22,461 bases of DNA from Jimgerdemannia flammicorona (taxonomy: Eukaryota > Mucoromycota > Endogonomycetes > Endogonales > Endogonaceae): NCBI GenBank assembly GCA_003990745.1, contig RBNI01001436.1:1-22461 (forward strand). The letters run 5' to 3'. The notes beneath the pieces are model-generated. The model was given only the letters and a program-made list of their open reading frames with translations, did no database searches and was not told the origin of the DNA. Below are positions 1 to 10,879 of this stretch, in pieces. Position 1 is the first letter of the stretch. Each line of letters begins with the position of its first letter. A program made the translations under genes and the position numbers.

Positions 1-180
1 ATATAGACTATAATCTTTATAGTCTTTAAGATATAACTATAATAAGTCATAAAAGTATAAAGCTCATTAGTATTGAACTTATTATGTAACTATCTTAAGA
101 AATATATATTTAACTGATCTCAAGATCTGAACTTACAAAATAAAAAGTAACTATAGAAGAAGAAACAATAGACTCTGAAT
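1..180. other. AT-rich left flank, no gene
   Basis: No coding signal is visible. A perfect 9-bp inverted repeat (AGACTATAA, 3-nt loop, TTATAGTCT) lies near 5-25. The last eight bases (CTCTGAAT, 173-180) would be the target duplication of the hAT element if its terminus is at 181, but the matching right copy is not in the window. Confidence 0.5.
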
Positions 181-350
181 TAGTGCTCCCAATGAATCAA
201 ATTGAATTGAATTGGACCTAAATTCGATTTAATTCAAAACTTTGAATTGAATTAAGGCTTAATTCAATTTGAATCAATTCGAATTGAGGTCCAATTCAAT
301 TTAATTCAATTTGAATTAAGGTCCAATTTGATTCGAAATTCAAAACTAAA
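181..350 (+). repeat. hAT left terminus and subterminal AATTGAATTGGACC repeats
   Basis: The stretch begins TAGTGCTCCC and then consists of variants of TTGAATTGAATTGGACC in both orientations: forward near 202-219, reversed (GGTCCAATTCAATTTAATTC) near 289-308 and again near 321-345. Such palindromic subterminal motifs are usual binding sites for hAT transposases. A related copy stands at the right edge of the window (22419-22461). The exact terminus is inferred. Confidence 0.5.
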
Positions 351-453
351 TATAGTAATTCAAAACTCACATGTGATACAACTCACAATAATATATATAC
401 AATCAAGCATATCACAATCAAATATATTGAACATATCTTTTACAATACCACTT

Positions 454-623
454 ATGGTAGATACTATGATTACAACAGCTTCAGTATCAGATACAGCTTC
501 AATAAGCATAGCTATGATAAGTGTAGTCTTGACACAACAGTCCAAGAAAGGAAAAAAAAAAGCAAAAGAATGCTCTAGTATTTGGAAAGAGTTTACAAAA
601 GAGTATGCAGAGAATAGAGACAC
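454..623 (+). pseudogene. hAT transposase, N-terminal exon up to the LINE insertion
   Basis: The frame is open from an ATG at 328, but the next in-frame ATG at 454 gives a more natural start: an S/T-rich leader, a basic KKGKKKAKE stretch, then SSIWKEFTKEYAEN, the opening of a BED zinc finger (aromatic W plus F before the Cys pair). At 609-623 the frame meets the LINE target duplication. The same protein resumes at 6521 as ENGDITRVKYNYC. BED fingers bind the transposon ends in hAT transposases. The 328 start would add about 42 residues of A+T-rich sequence and is less likely. This piece has no internal stop. Confidence 0.7.
609..623. repeat. LINE target-site duplication, left copy (AGAGAATAGAGACAC)
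   Basis: It matches 6518-6532 (AGAGAATGGAGACAT) at 13 of 15 positions; both mismatches are transitions. The duplication lies in the hAT BED-finger codons, and the hAT frame continues when the LINE and one copy are left out, which supports the placement. Confidence 0.85.
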
Positions 624-721
624 GGGATGTTAAGCACCTTTCTCCTATATAATTCACATTACACCAACTTCAAGCAATAGTTTTTGACACAACTTAGAGA
701 AAAGGTATTATAAAAATATCA

Positions 722-2732
722 TTGAGTAAGAGTTCTGATGGGTGTACTGAGTTGAGTGGACCTGGGGCTTTAAGCTGGCAGAATGTAGAGAGGGGTTATG
801 ACCTGGGGATAGGGGTCTTTGGAGGGTCGAAGGGTGGTAAGGGCTTTGGAGGTGGACTGATATCTGGTGGCAATAGGGGAAGGTCTGGCCCCCCAAGCTT
901 TGTGGATAAGGTGAAGGAGAGTGGATGGCCAGCTGGATCTAGGACTGATGCTGCTGAAGAGAAGGACAAGGTGAGCCTAGGAAGGGGGGGAGGTACTCAG
1001 GTAGGGGATGCAAGCATAGGTGCTGGAGGTACTGTGGCTGGGGGTGGGACTGCTGATGGAAGTGTGACAGGAAATCAGGAAAAAAAAAGAGATATAATGG
1101 CTGATGGCAGAGTGGGGCAGGGGTTCCCGATGCAGAAGGGAGATCTGGCCAATAGTGTAATGGGGCTAGTGGTAGCACTATTACTCAGAAAATCAATCTT
1201 AGAGTTTACAGTGACACTGTGCTTTCAAGGCTTAGTGGTGATGGTGAGGATGGTCTTGGGGCTTATCTCAAAGTAGGTGGCTGAGACTGCCTTGATGAAG
1301 TTTCTGAAGGATCTGAAGGAGGTTGAGGTAGGAGACAGGCCTACTGGAAGAGGCTCTGAAGACTGGAGTGACAGTTGGGGAGGTAGTGGTCTCCATGGTG
1401 TGGTGCCTGAGGTGGGACCCCAGGGTGGTGTAGCTACTGATGAAGAGGGTGTCTATAGTGACAAAGGAGGAGACTAGGAGGAGGGTGGAGGAGGTGATAG
1501 TAGAGTATGGTGATGTGGTGGATATCAGTTTCCAGGTGTGAGAGGGGACCTCTATCAGGATAGGTGATGTGGATGTGAGAATTAGATTGACTAGAAGAGA
1601 GGCCACAGGGAAGACAAGTGACTAGCCCTCAGTGTTGATGTGGGGGGCTTTTGTCTATAAGGTGTCAAGGGTGAGAGAGAGTAAAGAGGAGGAAGAGGAC
1701 TTGTTGGAGGCTCTGGAGGAGTTGAGTGGTACTGTTGAGAGAAGAGTGAAGGTCTGGAAATTGTATAAGAAGTCAACACATTTGGAGATTGTTGATGGAA
1801 AGTATATTTGCACTGATAAGAGACAGTGAGAGAGGGCTCAAGGGCATAAAAGGCAGAGGGAGTTGCTAGTGAATATGGAAGGAGGAGTTAAGATAACAAC
1901 TGGGGGCCTCATGAAGTCTGGGGGAGTAGTGGTGAGTAACTGGGCTAGTTAGGGAGGAGGTGATAGGGAGAAGGGCCTGGAAGGAGCTGAGAAGGCACTG
2001 CCCAAGGACCTGTTTGCTGATGGTACTTTTGAGGTCTGGGACTCAGTCATAGATAACACTCTCTCTCTGATCAGGAGGAGTCCAGCTGCAAGAAGTCAGG
2101 TGGCAGAGGATGAGCTGATGCAGGGTGCTCAGAGGGTGCACTTTGGGGTTTCTGATGTGGCAAAGGGTGGATAGGTGGTGGCTATTGGTGAGGATGAGCT
2201 GGTGGATGTCCCTGAGGAGAGATAGGATGAGACTGCCAGTATAGAGGCTGATACCATGATGCTGGATATAGGAAGGCCAGGGATGCCAGGAGGGAAGAAG
2301 GTGGGGAACCTGCTGTAGATGAGCAAGATGATGGATAACCTCATAGCTAAGGAGTTGGGGAAAGTGGACCTGTGAGTGATGGGTAAGGAGCATTAGGCAG
2401 AGATTCTGTGGGGAGAGGGGGTGGTGGAGGCACTGAAGGTGGAGATTCTTGTAATTTTCCTAGAGGAGAAGGGCTATGAGGTTGATAAGGAGAGGGAGGC
2501 AGAGCTTGTGGTTGTTGCTGATGAGCGGGCTGCCTACTGTTGGACTGAGCAGTATTGTTTGCAGCTCTGGCAGGAGGCATATCTAGAGTATCATGAGGAC
2601 TTCAAGGAAAAGGAGGATGGAGTGATGGCTGAACTTCTGGAAGGGTTGGAAGTATGGGCAGTTGAGAAGAAGGTGCTGGCTGCTGAATATGACTTGGACT
2701 TGGTACAGGAGGAGTTGAATGCAGATTTGTAG
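722..2732 (+). pseudogene. LINE ORF1 region (Gag-like/RNA-binding protein, frameshifted)
   Basis: The first open piece (722-1276) begins MSKSSDGCTELSG and is rich in glycine. It continues past a TAG in the same frame to 1477. The rest of the ORF1-like coding (about 1420-2732) is in another frame and is interrupted by several TAG/TGA codons. It is highly charged, with a likely coiled coil (residues such as EEEEDLLEALEEL near 1690 and EGLEVWAVEKKVLAAEY near 2640), ending at TAG 2730-2732 just before ORF2. One frameshift therefore lies around 1380-1440, unless these are two proteins. I see no clear CCHC knuckle or RRM. The ORF1 role is inferred from position and charge, not from a recognised domain. 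Confidence 0.55.
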
Positions 2733-2742
2733 AGACTGTGAT

Positions 2743-5700
2743 TGATAATCAACATTATTCCTAATAAACAGTACAACTAATATTTTCTCTCTGAATGTAA
2801 ATGGATTGAGGGGTACTGGGTGACATAAGAACATTTTTACTTGACTTAAGAGACTGGAGGCTGATCTCTTCTTATTGTAAGATGTATAGTGTGAGGGTGA
2901 GGAGGATCAAGTGGAGTGGACTAGAGAATGGGGAGAAGCTACTGCTTGGATTGGTAAAGTGGTAATTCTGGTGAGGAAGGGTAGAGGAGATTTGAGTGGA
3001 ATCAGGAGCTGAAGTGACTGCTTAGTCTGGGGAGAATAGCATAGGCTGGGGTGGAAATCAGTTAAGGTTGGCTCCTGCTACTGCCCTGTAGTTAGGGGTG
3101 AGCAGATTGAGTGGATTAAGAATCTTTTGGAGGAGGGCATTCTCTTGAAGGAGAGCATCAATATTCTGGAAGATGACTTTAATATGGTGTGGGATCCACA
3201 GCTAGATAGAACTGATGGTAGGAGGAGTGCAGGTGAGAGGAGTGGTGGTCTGGATAAGTGGGAGGAGGCAGAGAACCTTAGCTTCTTAGAGAATATGGGG
3301 AGGACATGGTGGGGCAACTGGAGGGTCTATATGTACTGAGTGAATGGGCTGAGTATGAGAATTGACTAGATTCTGACAGCTGAATGTTGGGGAGTTGATG
3401 TTTGGAGAACTCTAGAGGTAGAGTAGTGCCCATGGTCTGATCACTGGGGACTGTTGGAGCAGAGACAGTTTGGGGGGAGTGGAGATGGACCCAGACATTG
3501 GCACCTTAACTCCTCCCTGCTGGCTGAGAAGGGGTTGTGGGACCCATGGGTGGAGGAAATCTAGGAGAAGATCACCTACTGGATACATGAGGGTTCATCT
3601 GTGGATGACTACTGGATGCAGTTGAAAGAGGCTGTGAGGGTATATTGGGGAGAAGTGGATAGAGAGGCTGGGAGGTAGAGAGGAAAGTGAGTGAGGTATG
3701 CTTCTAATAGGTTGATTAGATTGTAGATGGAATGGGCCAATTTGCTTTCTTCTGAAGAGGTGGAGGATTGGAGATTAGTGAGGGCGAAATTGAAGGTGGT
3801 AGAGTTGCAACAGATACTGAGAAAAGAGAAGGAGATCCATTTGAAAGGAATGGCTGCCAGACTGTGATGGCAGGAGCTTGAGGAGGGTGAGAGGCCTATG
3901 AGGTACTTGTCTAGACTTCTCCAAGCTAGGAGGGTGCAAAATCAATGAGATGGGGTCTTTGATGCTAAGGGGGACATAGTGTGTAGCACACAACAGATCT
4001 TGGGGGTACTGAAGGAGCGATGGAGGGGACTGTAGAGTGAGGAGGAAGGGGGTGTGGATGGAGAGGCAATTGGTGATACACTGAAGGAGTGAGTTCTACT
4101 GCAAGTAGAGGGGCTTGGTGACTTGATTGAACTGGTCCAAGAGGGGGAGATCAAGAGTGTCCTTGTGGCAATCAAACTTGGAACAGTACCAGGAGAAGAT
4201 GGATTACCTTGGGACTTCTGGAAGAAGATGGCAAAGGTCCCTGGAGTATTGAGTAAGATGACTGCTCTTTGTGACCATGTTCTTCTGAATGGCAAGTGGG
4301 TTGGAGAGCAGGACTTAGAGCTGGTGGCCTTATTGTACAAAGACAAGAGGAGGAGGGAGGACTGGAAGAACTGGAGACCAATCATGCTTCTAGATATAGA
4401 CAGAAAGATAGTGACTAAAGTGATTGTTGCAAGGCTACAGAAAGTTGTCCAACAGGTGCTGGGTGAGGAGCAGCAGGGCTTTGTTGGAGGCAGACTCATA
4501 AGGGATGGGACTGCATGAGTGCATGGTATCATTGAAGGGACCTGGGCTTGTGGACTAGATGGTAGATTGGTCTTTTTGGACCAGGAGAAGGCCTATGACT
4601 ATGTATGGTGGGTTTGGTTGGACAAGGTACTGGATAGAATTGGTGTTCTCCTATGATTTCAGACTTCTATGTTGAATCTGTTAGAGGGCAGTTGGGCAGT
4701 ACTAATGTGTAATGGTCACTGAGGTCTGGCATTTCTCTTAGGAAGAGGAGTTCCTCAGGGGGACCCTCTGTTCTCTATTCTCTATATCCTTTCATTAGAA
4801 TCTTTGATGGATAGGATTCACTAGAAGGTGGTGGGGCTCTCTATATATAGTATAGTGTAGAAGATGGGGGCCTTTACTGATGATATGGTAGTTGGACTTA
4901 GTTCTGTGGCAGATGTTGAGGTACTTAAGGAGACAGTGGAATGGTATGAGGTACACTCTGGAGCAAAGCTCAACTGGCATAAGTATGAGATAATGGTGCT
5001 AGGGAATAGGCTAGTAGGTAGGGATGTCATTGGAACAATTGTCCCTACTGGTGAGGTGGTGCAGTATCTGGGCATCTTCCTTTCAATATATGGATCTATC
5101 TTGCCACAAGTGTGGTAGGAGAGCAGGGTGACCATTTGGGAGGAGGCCCTTCGAGGGTTGGGGGGCCACCATATCTCTCTAGCAGAGTGGGTGTCAATTC
5201 TGAATATCTACTGGTTCTCTAAGCTATGGTATGTGGTCTATTACCTAGACTTTCCAGCTTGGGTGGTGAAGAGGCTGACAAAGATGGCTAGAGATTGAAT
5301 TTGGGCAAAGAAGAGATCTCAGATCAGTTGGGATACTCTTGCAACACCAGTAGTTAGGGGAGGTCTAGGCCTTGTAGATTTCCCTAAGAGATTGTACTGC
5401 CTGTGAGCCTAGTGGTTGAAGAGAGCTGTTGAACTGTAGGGAGGGAGTTGGGTGCCACTATTGCAGAAGGTGTAGGAGATGAGATCCTCCCCTTGAGGGT
5501 CCTCAGGCAATTTGCTCTCTTTGGTGGAGCTGAATGGAAGTCAACAGCTGTGGTTTAAGGGCTTTTGGTGAGGGGTGGTAGATGGAGCACACAGAATTGG
5601 CCTGCACTGGCGAGGTAATGAGAGAGAGGTGATGTGGGGTCCCAATATATAGTGATGGAACAGACTGCTTCTGAGGGGTGCTTCACTTACTGAGTTTGAT

Positions 5701-6483
5701 ATTAGGGATAGAGTGGAGTGTCAGCAGGGTCTTGGCCAGGATCTTTGGCTGAGTGGCTGATAGGTAGCAAGGATTGGTGAGGAGTGGGACTGGGCAGGTA
5801 TCTGATCATAGAGTACTGAGGTGTGGAGGTGGCTTTCTCTCAAGTTCTGGGTGGTATAGTAGAGAATGCTGTAGAGGAATGTCATGTTGAATTTCTGTGC
5901 AGGGCATTTGGTAGAAGGTAGCTGATTAGATTGTGAGGAGTGTTATAATATAGGGCAAGTTGGGGGATTTGTGCAGATGCTGAAACATTTGTTAGGAGAG
6001 TGTGAGGTTTTGGAAGACTTTTGAATAGAAGTAGGGAATAGGCTGGGTGTGGAGAGGAGGCTGGATGGTGTGAGAGACTGCTGGGAGGATTTGAAATCTC
6101 AGCTAGTAGGTGGTATGGACAATAGTTGGCTCACTGTAGGGTGGGTTTTAGCAGTATGGGTAGAACTAGCTGGTTATTGGCTCTTTGTTTTTAAGGAGAG
6201 GTGACAGATGGATTTACAGAAGAAGTTATTAAGGTAGGAGGAGTTGATGGAGGATCTGCTGACTGGATAGTAGGTGGGTTGGGGTCCCCAGAGTGAGTGA
6301 TATTACAGTCTAGTAGAAAGGATCTGTGAACAGAGTAGTGGGTGGGTGGAGATGGTGTTAGACAAAGTGGCCTTTCATTGAGTAGGGATAAGGAAGGGGG
6401 AGTCCTCCTAGGGGGATCAGATGAGAGATGGGCTCAATGTATTTATATGGGATAGATGGGTATTAATAAAGAAAGGAGTCTGA
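2743..6483 (+). pseudogene. LINE ORF2: apurinic endonuclease plus reverse transcriptase, many stops
   Basis: A single frame holds across the whole span. The endonuclease starts with SLNVNGLRG (2791), has DDFNMVWDPQLDRT near 3172 (the usual GDFN...DR block) and PWSDHWG near 3433 (the SDH block). The reverse transcriptase shows KLGTVPGEDGLP (about 4168), WRPIMLLDIDRKI (about 4375), RGVPQGDPL (about 4747) and FTDDM (4873-4887), where the family has FADD; the two catalytic Asp are present. A zf-RVT-like CxxC...HLLGEC lies near 5931-6003. The last codons run into the poly-A. No clear ATG opens the frame; it is open from about 2743. The nonsense codons are mostly TGA where Arg (CGA) is expected and TAG where Gln (CAG) is expected, so the enzyme is dead by C-to-T changes. 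It would nick target DNA and prime cDNA synthesis on it. Confidence 0.9.
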
Positions 6484-6491
6484 GGGACTAT

Positions 6492-6492
6492 A

Positions 6493-6518
<26 letters not shown>
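6492..6518 (+). other. LINE 3' poly-A tract (about 27 A)
   Basis: An uninterrupted A run directly follows ORF2 and directly precedes the right target duplication, as expected for target-primed reverse transcription. Confidence 0.9.
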
Positions 6519-6523
<5 letters not shown>

Positions 6524-6532
6524 TGGAGACAT
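6518..6532. repeat. LINE target-site duplication, right copy (AGAGAATGGAGACAT)
   Basis: It pairs with 609-623. The hAT protein continues from here as ENGDITRV. Confidence 0.85.
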
Positions 6533-6794
6533 CACCAGAGTTAAATATAATTACTGTAAAATGACATATAAGTTTATTAGTAGCTCTACAACAAATCTAC
6601 AGGTACATTTCAACAAATTTCACAAAAGTCATTAAGTAAAAGCAATAGAATCATTTTTCTCAAAAGTATGGTTTTTTTTTTTTTTTCTTATTAATTTATT
6701 GCTATTTTTCTTTTATATTAAATAACCAAGATTTTCTATGAAATTATTTCAAGATACATATGCTTGTTCACTGGATTATCCATAATAGTCAGTC
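6533..6794 (+). pseudogene. hAT transposase, BED zinc finger and following segment
   Basis: The frame gives VKYNYCKMTYKF, then STTNLQVHFNKFH, the C-x2-C...H-x3/4-H pattern of a BED finger, but the first zinc Cys is Tyr (TAT for TGT, a G-to-A change). After a TAA (Gln expected) near 6634 the frame reads VKAIESFFSK, and then a T-rich stretch with a GTATGG donor-like start (about 6664-6728) probably contains an intron. The coding resumes with YFKIHMLVHWIIHNSQ, a conserved hAT block, and runs into the outer Gypsy insertion at 6794. On the far side (18826) the same frame continues as PFIVIENSEL. The intron boundaries here do not resolve cleanly. Confidence 0.75.
6790..6794. repeat. Outer Gypsy target-site duplication, left copy (CAGTC)
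   Basis: It pairs with CAGCC at 18826-18830 (one transition). The hAT frame reads in phase across the junction when the element and one copy are omitted. Confidence 0.85.
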
Positions 6795-7198
6795 TGTAAC
6801 AGTTCTAGTTTCTAAATGAGGAAGCAACTAGTTCTGGTAGTTCTAAGTAGCTCGAAGAGATACTTAAGGATTCAAGTGTTCTCAAAGGATTTCTGGGAGA
6901 AAATATTCTGAGACTTTATTCATGAGAGCAAAGGGGATATTTATACAAGATCTGAAAGAAGGATCCAGAAGGATCTGAGAAATCAAAGGAAAATGCCAAG
7001 AGGAAAGTTCTTGACAAAGATGACAAATGATAATAAATAAAGTTCTACAAGTTTCCAGGATATTCAGTGACTAGCTAAATAAGTACTAGAGGATGCTCAG
7101 TACTAAGAAAGGATTTCTAAGTATTCAGAAAGTACTGAAAGGTTGTAGAATATTGAAGAAAGACAAAGAAAAGAAATAAACTATGCTAAAATGTTACA
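6795..7198 (-). repeat. Outer Gypsy 3' LTR (404 bp)
   Basis: On the + strand it begins TGTAAC and ends GTTACA, a perfect 6-bp terminal inverted repeat. It aligns without gaps to 18422-18825. GGGGATATTTATACAAG near 6935-6951 is part of the conserved core. Confidence 0.95.
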
Positions 7199-7213
7199 TC
7201 TCTCCCTCTTTAA
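7199..7213 (-). other. Outer Gypsy polypurine tract
   Basis: Read on the - strand this is AAAGAGGGAGAGA followed by T and the LTR start TGTAAC. A purine run directly upstream of the 3' LTR is the plus-strand DNA primer of LTR retrotransposons. Confidence 0.8.
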
Positions 7214-7511
7214 GAATCAATGTTCTCATTGAATTCTCAAAGTTACATATAATAAACAATAAGACTAAAAGAAACTTCAAATTAAATGTATTGACTCATT
7301 GGCAAGGATTGGCTGTCCTTGTATAAGGCAATGGCCAAAGTGTCATCTTGATCAGATGAGAACTGGTTTGAACCTCATTGGTTGCAAGATTTATAGGATT
7401 TTCCTATATCTCTTATTTCTGATGCTGTATCTCTTAGAGAGCCCCAATGCATAATGTGCCTGATCAGTACAGTAGGTCATCTACTATCTAAGGAGAGAAC
7501 CTCATGGGCAG
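7214..7511. other. Non-coding 3' region of outer Gypsy
   Basis: This is the stretch between the stop after the chromodomain (7512-7514) and the polypurine tract. I see no conserved coding sequence in it on either strand. Confidence 0.5.
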
Positions 7512-8989
7512 TCAATGAGTTCCTTTTTGCTCAAACTCTTGGATGAGGTCTTGGGAGTTCTTGAGATTGGCAGCAGGTTTCCAGGTGGTATCATATTCAG
7601 GGTAACCCATCTATTTGATTAGGTATTCTGTGCGATGGTATTGGACTCATTTGTCTAAGATTTTCTTGACTTTATACTCGATGTGGTCTTTGACTATGAC
7701 TGATGCTGATGGTGTTGGAATTCGGCCAGGGTATGGAGGTAACTGGTTCTGGGCCTTGAGTTGTGACATATAGAATACTGATGTATATATATGATTGTTG
7801 GTAAGTTGAGATGGTAAGACCAGGTGGAGACTTGCTTGGTAATCTCAAAGGATCTAAGGTACTTGGGCTGGAATTTGGCTGACTGGTAGTTGACTTGAGA
7901 TTGAGCCTTGATGTTGTCAGCTTTGAGTAGAACCATATTACCAATATTGTATATGACATCTTGCCACTTCTTATCTGCATACTTAGCTTGATGTTGCTGA
8001 GCCTTTTGTAGGTTTGTAGTGATAATCTTGAGAAGGGAATCTATTTTGTCAATAAGGTTCTGGGCTGTGGAGACTTGAGTGTAACTGGATTGCTGGAATT
8101 AGACTAGGCTTGCAGGGGTCTCAGGGTTTTGACCATGAAGTAGCTGGAATGGGAAAAGGCCAGTTGATAATTGGTTGGCATTATTGTAGGCAAACTTGGT
8201 GTAGGTCAGATAGTGGTTCCAATTGTCTTGCTCATAAGACACATAGTTTCTGAGCATTTGTTCAAGTGTTCTGTTCATTTGCTCAGTCTGTCCATCAGTT
8301 TGAGGGTGAAAGGCAGTGGACATTGCAATTTGGATTCCAAGGGTCTTGAAGAGTGCTTGCCAGAAGTGACTTGTGAACTTGGGGTCACAGTCACTGATAA
8401 TTACTCAGGAAAGTCCATAATGGTGAAAGACAGTCTTGAAGAAGATTCTTGCAATTTCTGGGGCAGTGGCATTGGTTGTGGTTGGCTCAGTGATTGTAAT
8501 CTTGGTGAGACAGTCTACAAATACAACAATAGCATTATAGCCTGTTTTGGTTCATGGGAGTTGCATAATGAAGTCTATTGTGATTTGTTCAAACTTCTTG
8601 ATTGGGATTGGCAGGAGTTGTAGAAGACTGGCAGGTGCTTGGTTACTTGACTTGTTTCTTTGGCAAAGATTACAGCTTTGGACATACTCCTTGATTTCCT
8701 TGAACATGTTTGGCCAGTAGTAGTCTCGTTGGATATTCTTGATGGTCTTTTTAGTTCCAAGGTGGCCAGCTAGTAGGGAGTCATGATGTTCATGAAGAAT
8801 CTTATACTGTAGTTCAGAGTTGACAGGAATATATACTTTGTCTTGATAGTACACAAGGTGGTCCTTGATGGTGTACCTTTTCTTGAATTCCTTAGTATTC
8901 TTTTGTAGAACCAGAGAGTCTTGTTCATATGCCTTCTTGATCTGATTGAAGAATTCAGGTACCACAGTGACTTGTAAAATTGCAGCAAG
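7512..8989 (-). pseudogene. Outer Gypsy integrase plus chromodomain
   Basis: The zinc-binding HHCC domain is clear: HEHHDSLLAGHLG then SCNLCQRNK (about 8800-8650). The catalytic core follows with ITIDFIMQLP (first Asp, about 8570), VIISDCDPKF (second Asp, about 8390) and TEQMNRTLEQ (Glu, about 8275). The tail ends in a chromodomain: EYKVKKILDK, TEYLIK, GYPEYDTTWKPAANL (about 7680-7540), which in chromoviruses reads histone marks and steers integration. TGA codons replace Arg after MQLP (8551) and after GLS, and others break the chromodomain (TAG and TGA near 7640-7600). The stop at 7514-7512 after EQKGTH looks like the true end. Integrase joins cDNA to chromosomal DNA in the nucleus. Confidence 0.93.
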
Positions 8990-9559
8990 GTCAGGTCTTC
9001 TTGAAAGTGCATCTGGTACAACCAGAGTTTTGCCAGGCTTGTAGATGATGTTTGGGGTAAAGGTCTGAAGTAGTTGACTCCACTTGGCTTGTTAGTAAGA
9101 AAGGGTTGGTTGAGTGTTGATGTACTGAAGAGATCTATGATTGGTGATCACATCAAACTCAACTCCTTCTAGATAGTGTTGTCAGGTCTTGAGGGCATGC
9201 ATGATTGCCAGGAGTTTCTTTTCATAAGTAGCCAGCTTTTGTTCAGCTGGAGACAATTTTCTTAACTCAAAGGCAATAGGTCAGTGTCCTTGACCATCAT
9301 CTTGAGAAATGACTATACTAATGGCAAAGTTAGATGCATCTATAGTGACCATGAACTTCAAGTTTGGGTCTATGTTTCTAAGGACAGGTGTATGGGTCAG
9401 GCAGTTCTTGAGTTCTTGAAAAGCTTGTTGACAGAAAGCATCCCAGATGTAGGGGACATAGAGGTCAGAGTTGGATTCCTTTCACAGGAGATTTGTCAAA
9501 GATTCTATAATGCCAGAGAAGTTCTTGACAAATCGACAGTAGTATCCAGCCAGACTAAG
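8990..9559 (-). pseudogene. Outer Gypsy RNase H domain
   Basis: The frame continues from RT with VTIDASNFAISIV (first catalytic Asp, about 9350), YEKKLLAIMHAL (Glu, about 9220), FDVITNHRSLQ (about 9145) and PDALSRRPDL (about 9010). In the third block the family has TDH; here it is TNH (AAT for GAT), so a metal-binding Asp is lost by a G-to-A change. LKT*QHYLEG carries TGA where Trp is expected. RNase H degrades the RNA template during cDNA synthesis. This copy must be inactive. Confidence 0.9.
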
Positions 9560-10539
9560 GAAGGACCTAAGTTCAGTGAGGTTTGCTAGTACAGGCCACT
9601 GTTCAATGGCTTGTATTTTTCTTAGGTCTACTTGAATTCCTTTGGCTGATACAATGTGTCCAAGGTATTCAACTTAATCCTTGAAAAATTCATATTTCTT
9701 GAGCTTTGCATAGAGCTTGTTCTCACGGAGGATCTTGAGAACTTGTTCAATGTACTTGAGGTGTTCTTCTTCAGTGCTACTGAAGATCAGAATGTCATCA
9801 ATATATACAAGTATGAAGATATAGAGCTGGTCCTTGAAGACAGTTTGTATGAGATCTTGAAAGGTTGCTGGTATATTGGTGAGACCAAAGACTATGACTA
9901 GAAATTTGTAGAGTCTGAAGGGTATCATGAAGGCAGTCTTGGATATGTCTTCTGGCTTGACTCAAATTTGGTGATACCCAGAGGTGAGATCAATCTTGAT
10001 GAAGTACTTTGTATTTTTGAGAGTATCAAAGATTTGATCTATGAGTAGTAGTGAATAATGGTTCTTGACTGTAATCTTGTTGAGTACTTGGTAGTCTATG
10101 CACATTTGCAGAGTATCATCCTTTTTCTTGACAAATAGGACAGGGTGACTTGCTTGGCTGAATGGCTCCTCACTCGATAAGTTCATTGAGTTCCTTCTTG
10201 ACTGCTTCAATTTCAAGTAGAGATATGTGGTATATTTTCTTCTTAGGTATAGCTGTATCAGGTACCAACTTGATTTCATGGTCATGGTCTCTTGAAGGTG
10301 GTAGGCCAGGTAGTTTGTCTGGGAAGACATCCTTGTACTTGTTCAATAGTAACTTGATGCTTTCACCAATTGATAGCTTCTTGTCTTCTTTCTTTGGTCA
10401 GATTAGTATCACAAAGGCACAGGTAGCTTTCTTGAGGGCCTTCTTGAACTGAATTGCTGAAAGAGTAGCAATTGGGGTTCTCATCTGAGTCTTGTCTGGC
10501 TTGATGATAATGTTGGCTCTATCCTGAATCAAGGTGACT
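9560..10539 (-). pseudogene. Outer Gypsy reverse transcriptase, with stops and one frameshift
   Basis: Recognisable blocks in order are LPPSRDHDHEIKL (about 10300), NELIE*GAIQPSKSP (about 10170), PVLFVKKKDDTLQMCIDY (about 10130), YFIKIDLTSGYHQI (first catalytic Asp, about 9990), PFRLYKFLVIVFGLTNIPATF (about 9910) and LVYIDDILIF, with the two catalytic Asp at 9794-9799. Then come KKYEFFKD*VEYLG and the connection domain with [11 protein letters not shown]. Between SKSP and PVLF the frame changes by one base near 10142-10150, at a short C run. Stops at 9669 (TAA, Gln expected) and about 9960 (TGA, Arg expected) fit C-to-T decay. Confidence 0.93.
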
Positions 10540-10879
10540 TCATTCTTGGTCCAATCAATCTGAGGGTTGTATCATGTAAGCCAGGGTTTGCCTAGGATCA
10601 GATCATGGTCTCCTAGTAGTGCTACCTCAAAATCTAAATGTTCCCAGTACTTCTGGATCTTGAGGGGAAGTTTAGCAGCAATTGAGTCGATTGGTAAGGT
10701 GGTGCCATCTGCAGTGGCAACTCCACCATTCTTGCTGGCTGGTTTGGTAAGAATCTTGAGCTTGTCAATGAGGTTCTTATTGATGAAGTTCCCAACAGCT
10801 CCACTGTCTATGAGAACATCTAGTTCTTATCCCTTGGCTAGATCTTTGAAAATGAGCATTGAATTGACTTAGTTCTTAG
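10540..10879 (-). pseudogene. Outer Gypsy aspartic protease
   Basis: The active-site block reads LDVLIDSGAVGNFINKNL (about 10830-10780), matching the DSGA-x-x-NF pattern of Gypsy proteases, followed by ATADGTTLPI and LLGDHDLILGKPWL (about 10590), the second conserved block. It is continuous in frame with the dUTPase C terminus upstream. Two stops lie between them (AKN*VNS and AKG*ELD). The protease cuts the Gag-Pol polyprotein in the virus-like particle. Confidence 0.88.

Larger units (their letters stand above)
624..6517 (+). mobile_element. L1-like non-LTR retrotransposon (LINE), apparently full length, decayed
   Basis: The element is 5894 bp with a 15-bp target duplication at both ends, a 5' end GGGATGTTAAGC, about 100 bp of leader, an ORF1 region, an ORF2 with apurinic endonuclease and reverse transcriptase, and a terminal poly-A. 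Endonuclease at the N terminus of ORF2, a poly-A tail and a zf-RVT-type CCHC near the C terminus point to the L1 group rather than Tad1, which normally carries an RNase H. The + strand is strikingly G-rich and C-poor. ORF2 keeps one reading frame over 3.7 kb despite dozens of stops, so decay was by substitution and not by indels. Confidence 0.9.

Noticed and set aside
708..2834. Several open frames on the - strand opposite the LINE ORF1
   Set aside because: They are Pro/Ser/His/Leu-rich shadows of a G-rich coding strand; the + strand has element structure and target duplications.
10140..10150. Programmed frameshift in the outer RT
   Set aside because: It lies inside the RT fingers, not at a Gag-Pol border, and there is no slippery heptamer; a plain indel is simpler.
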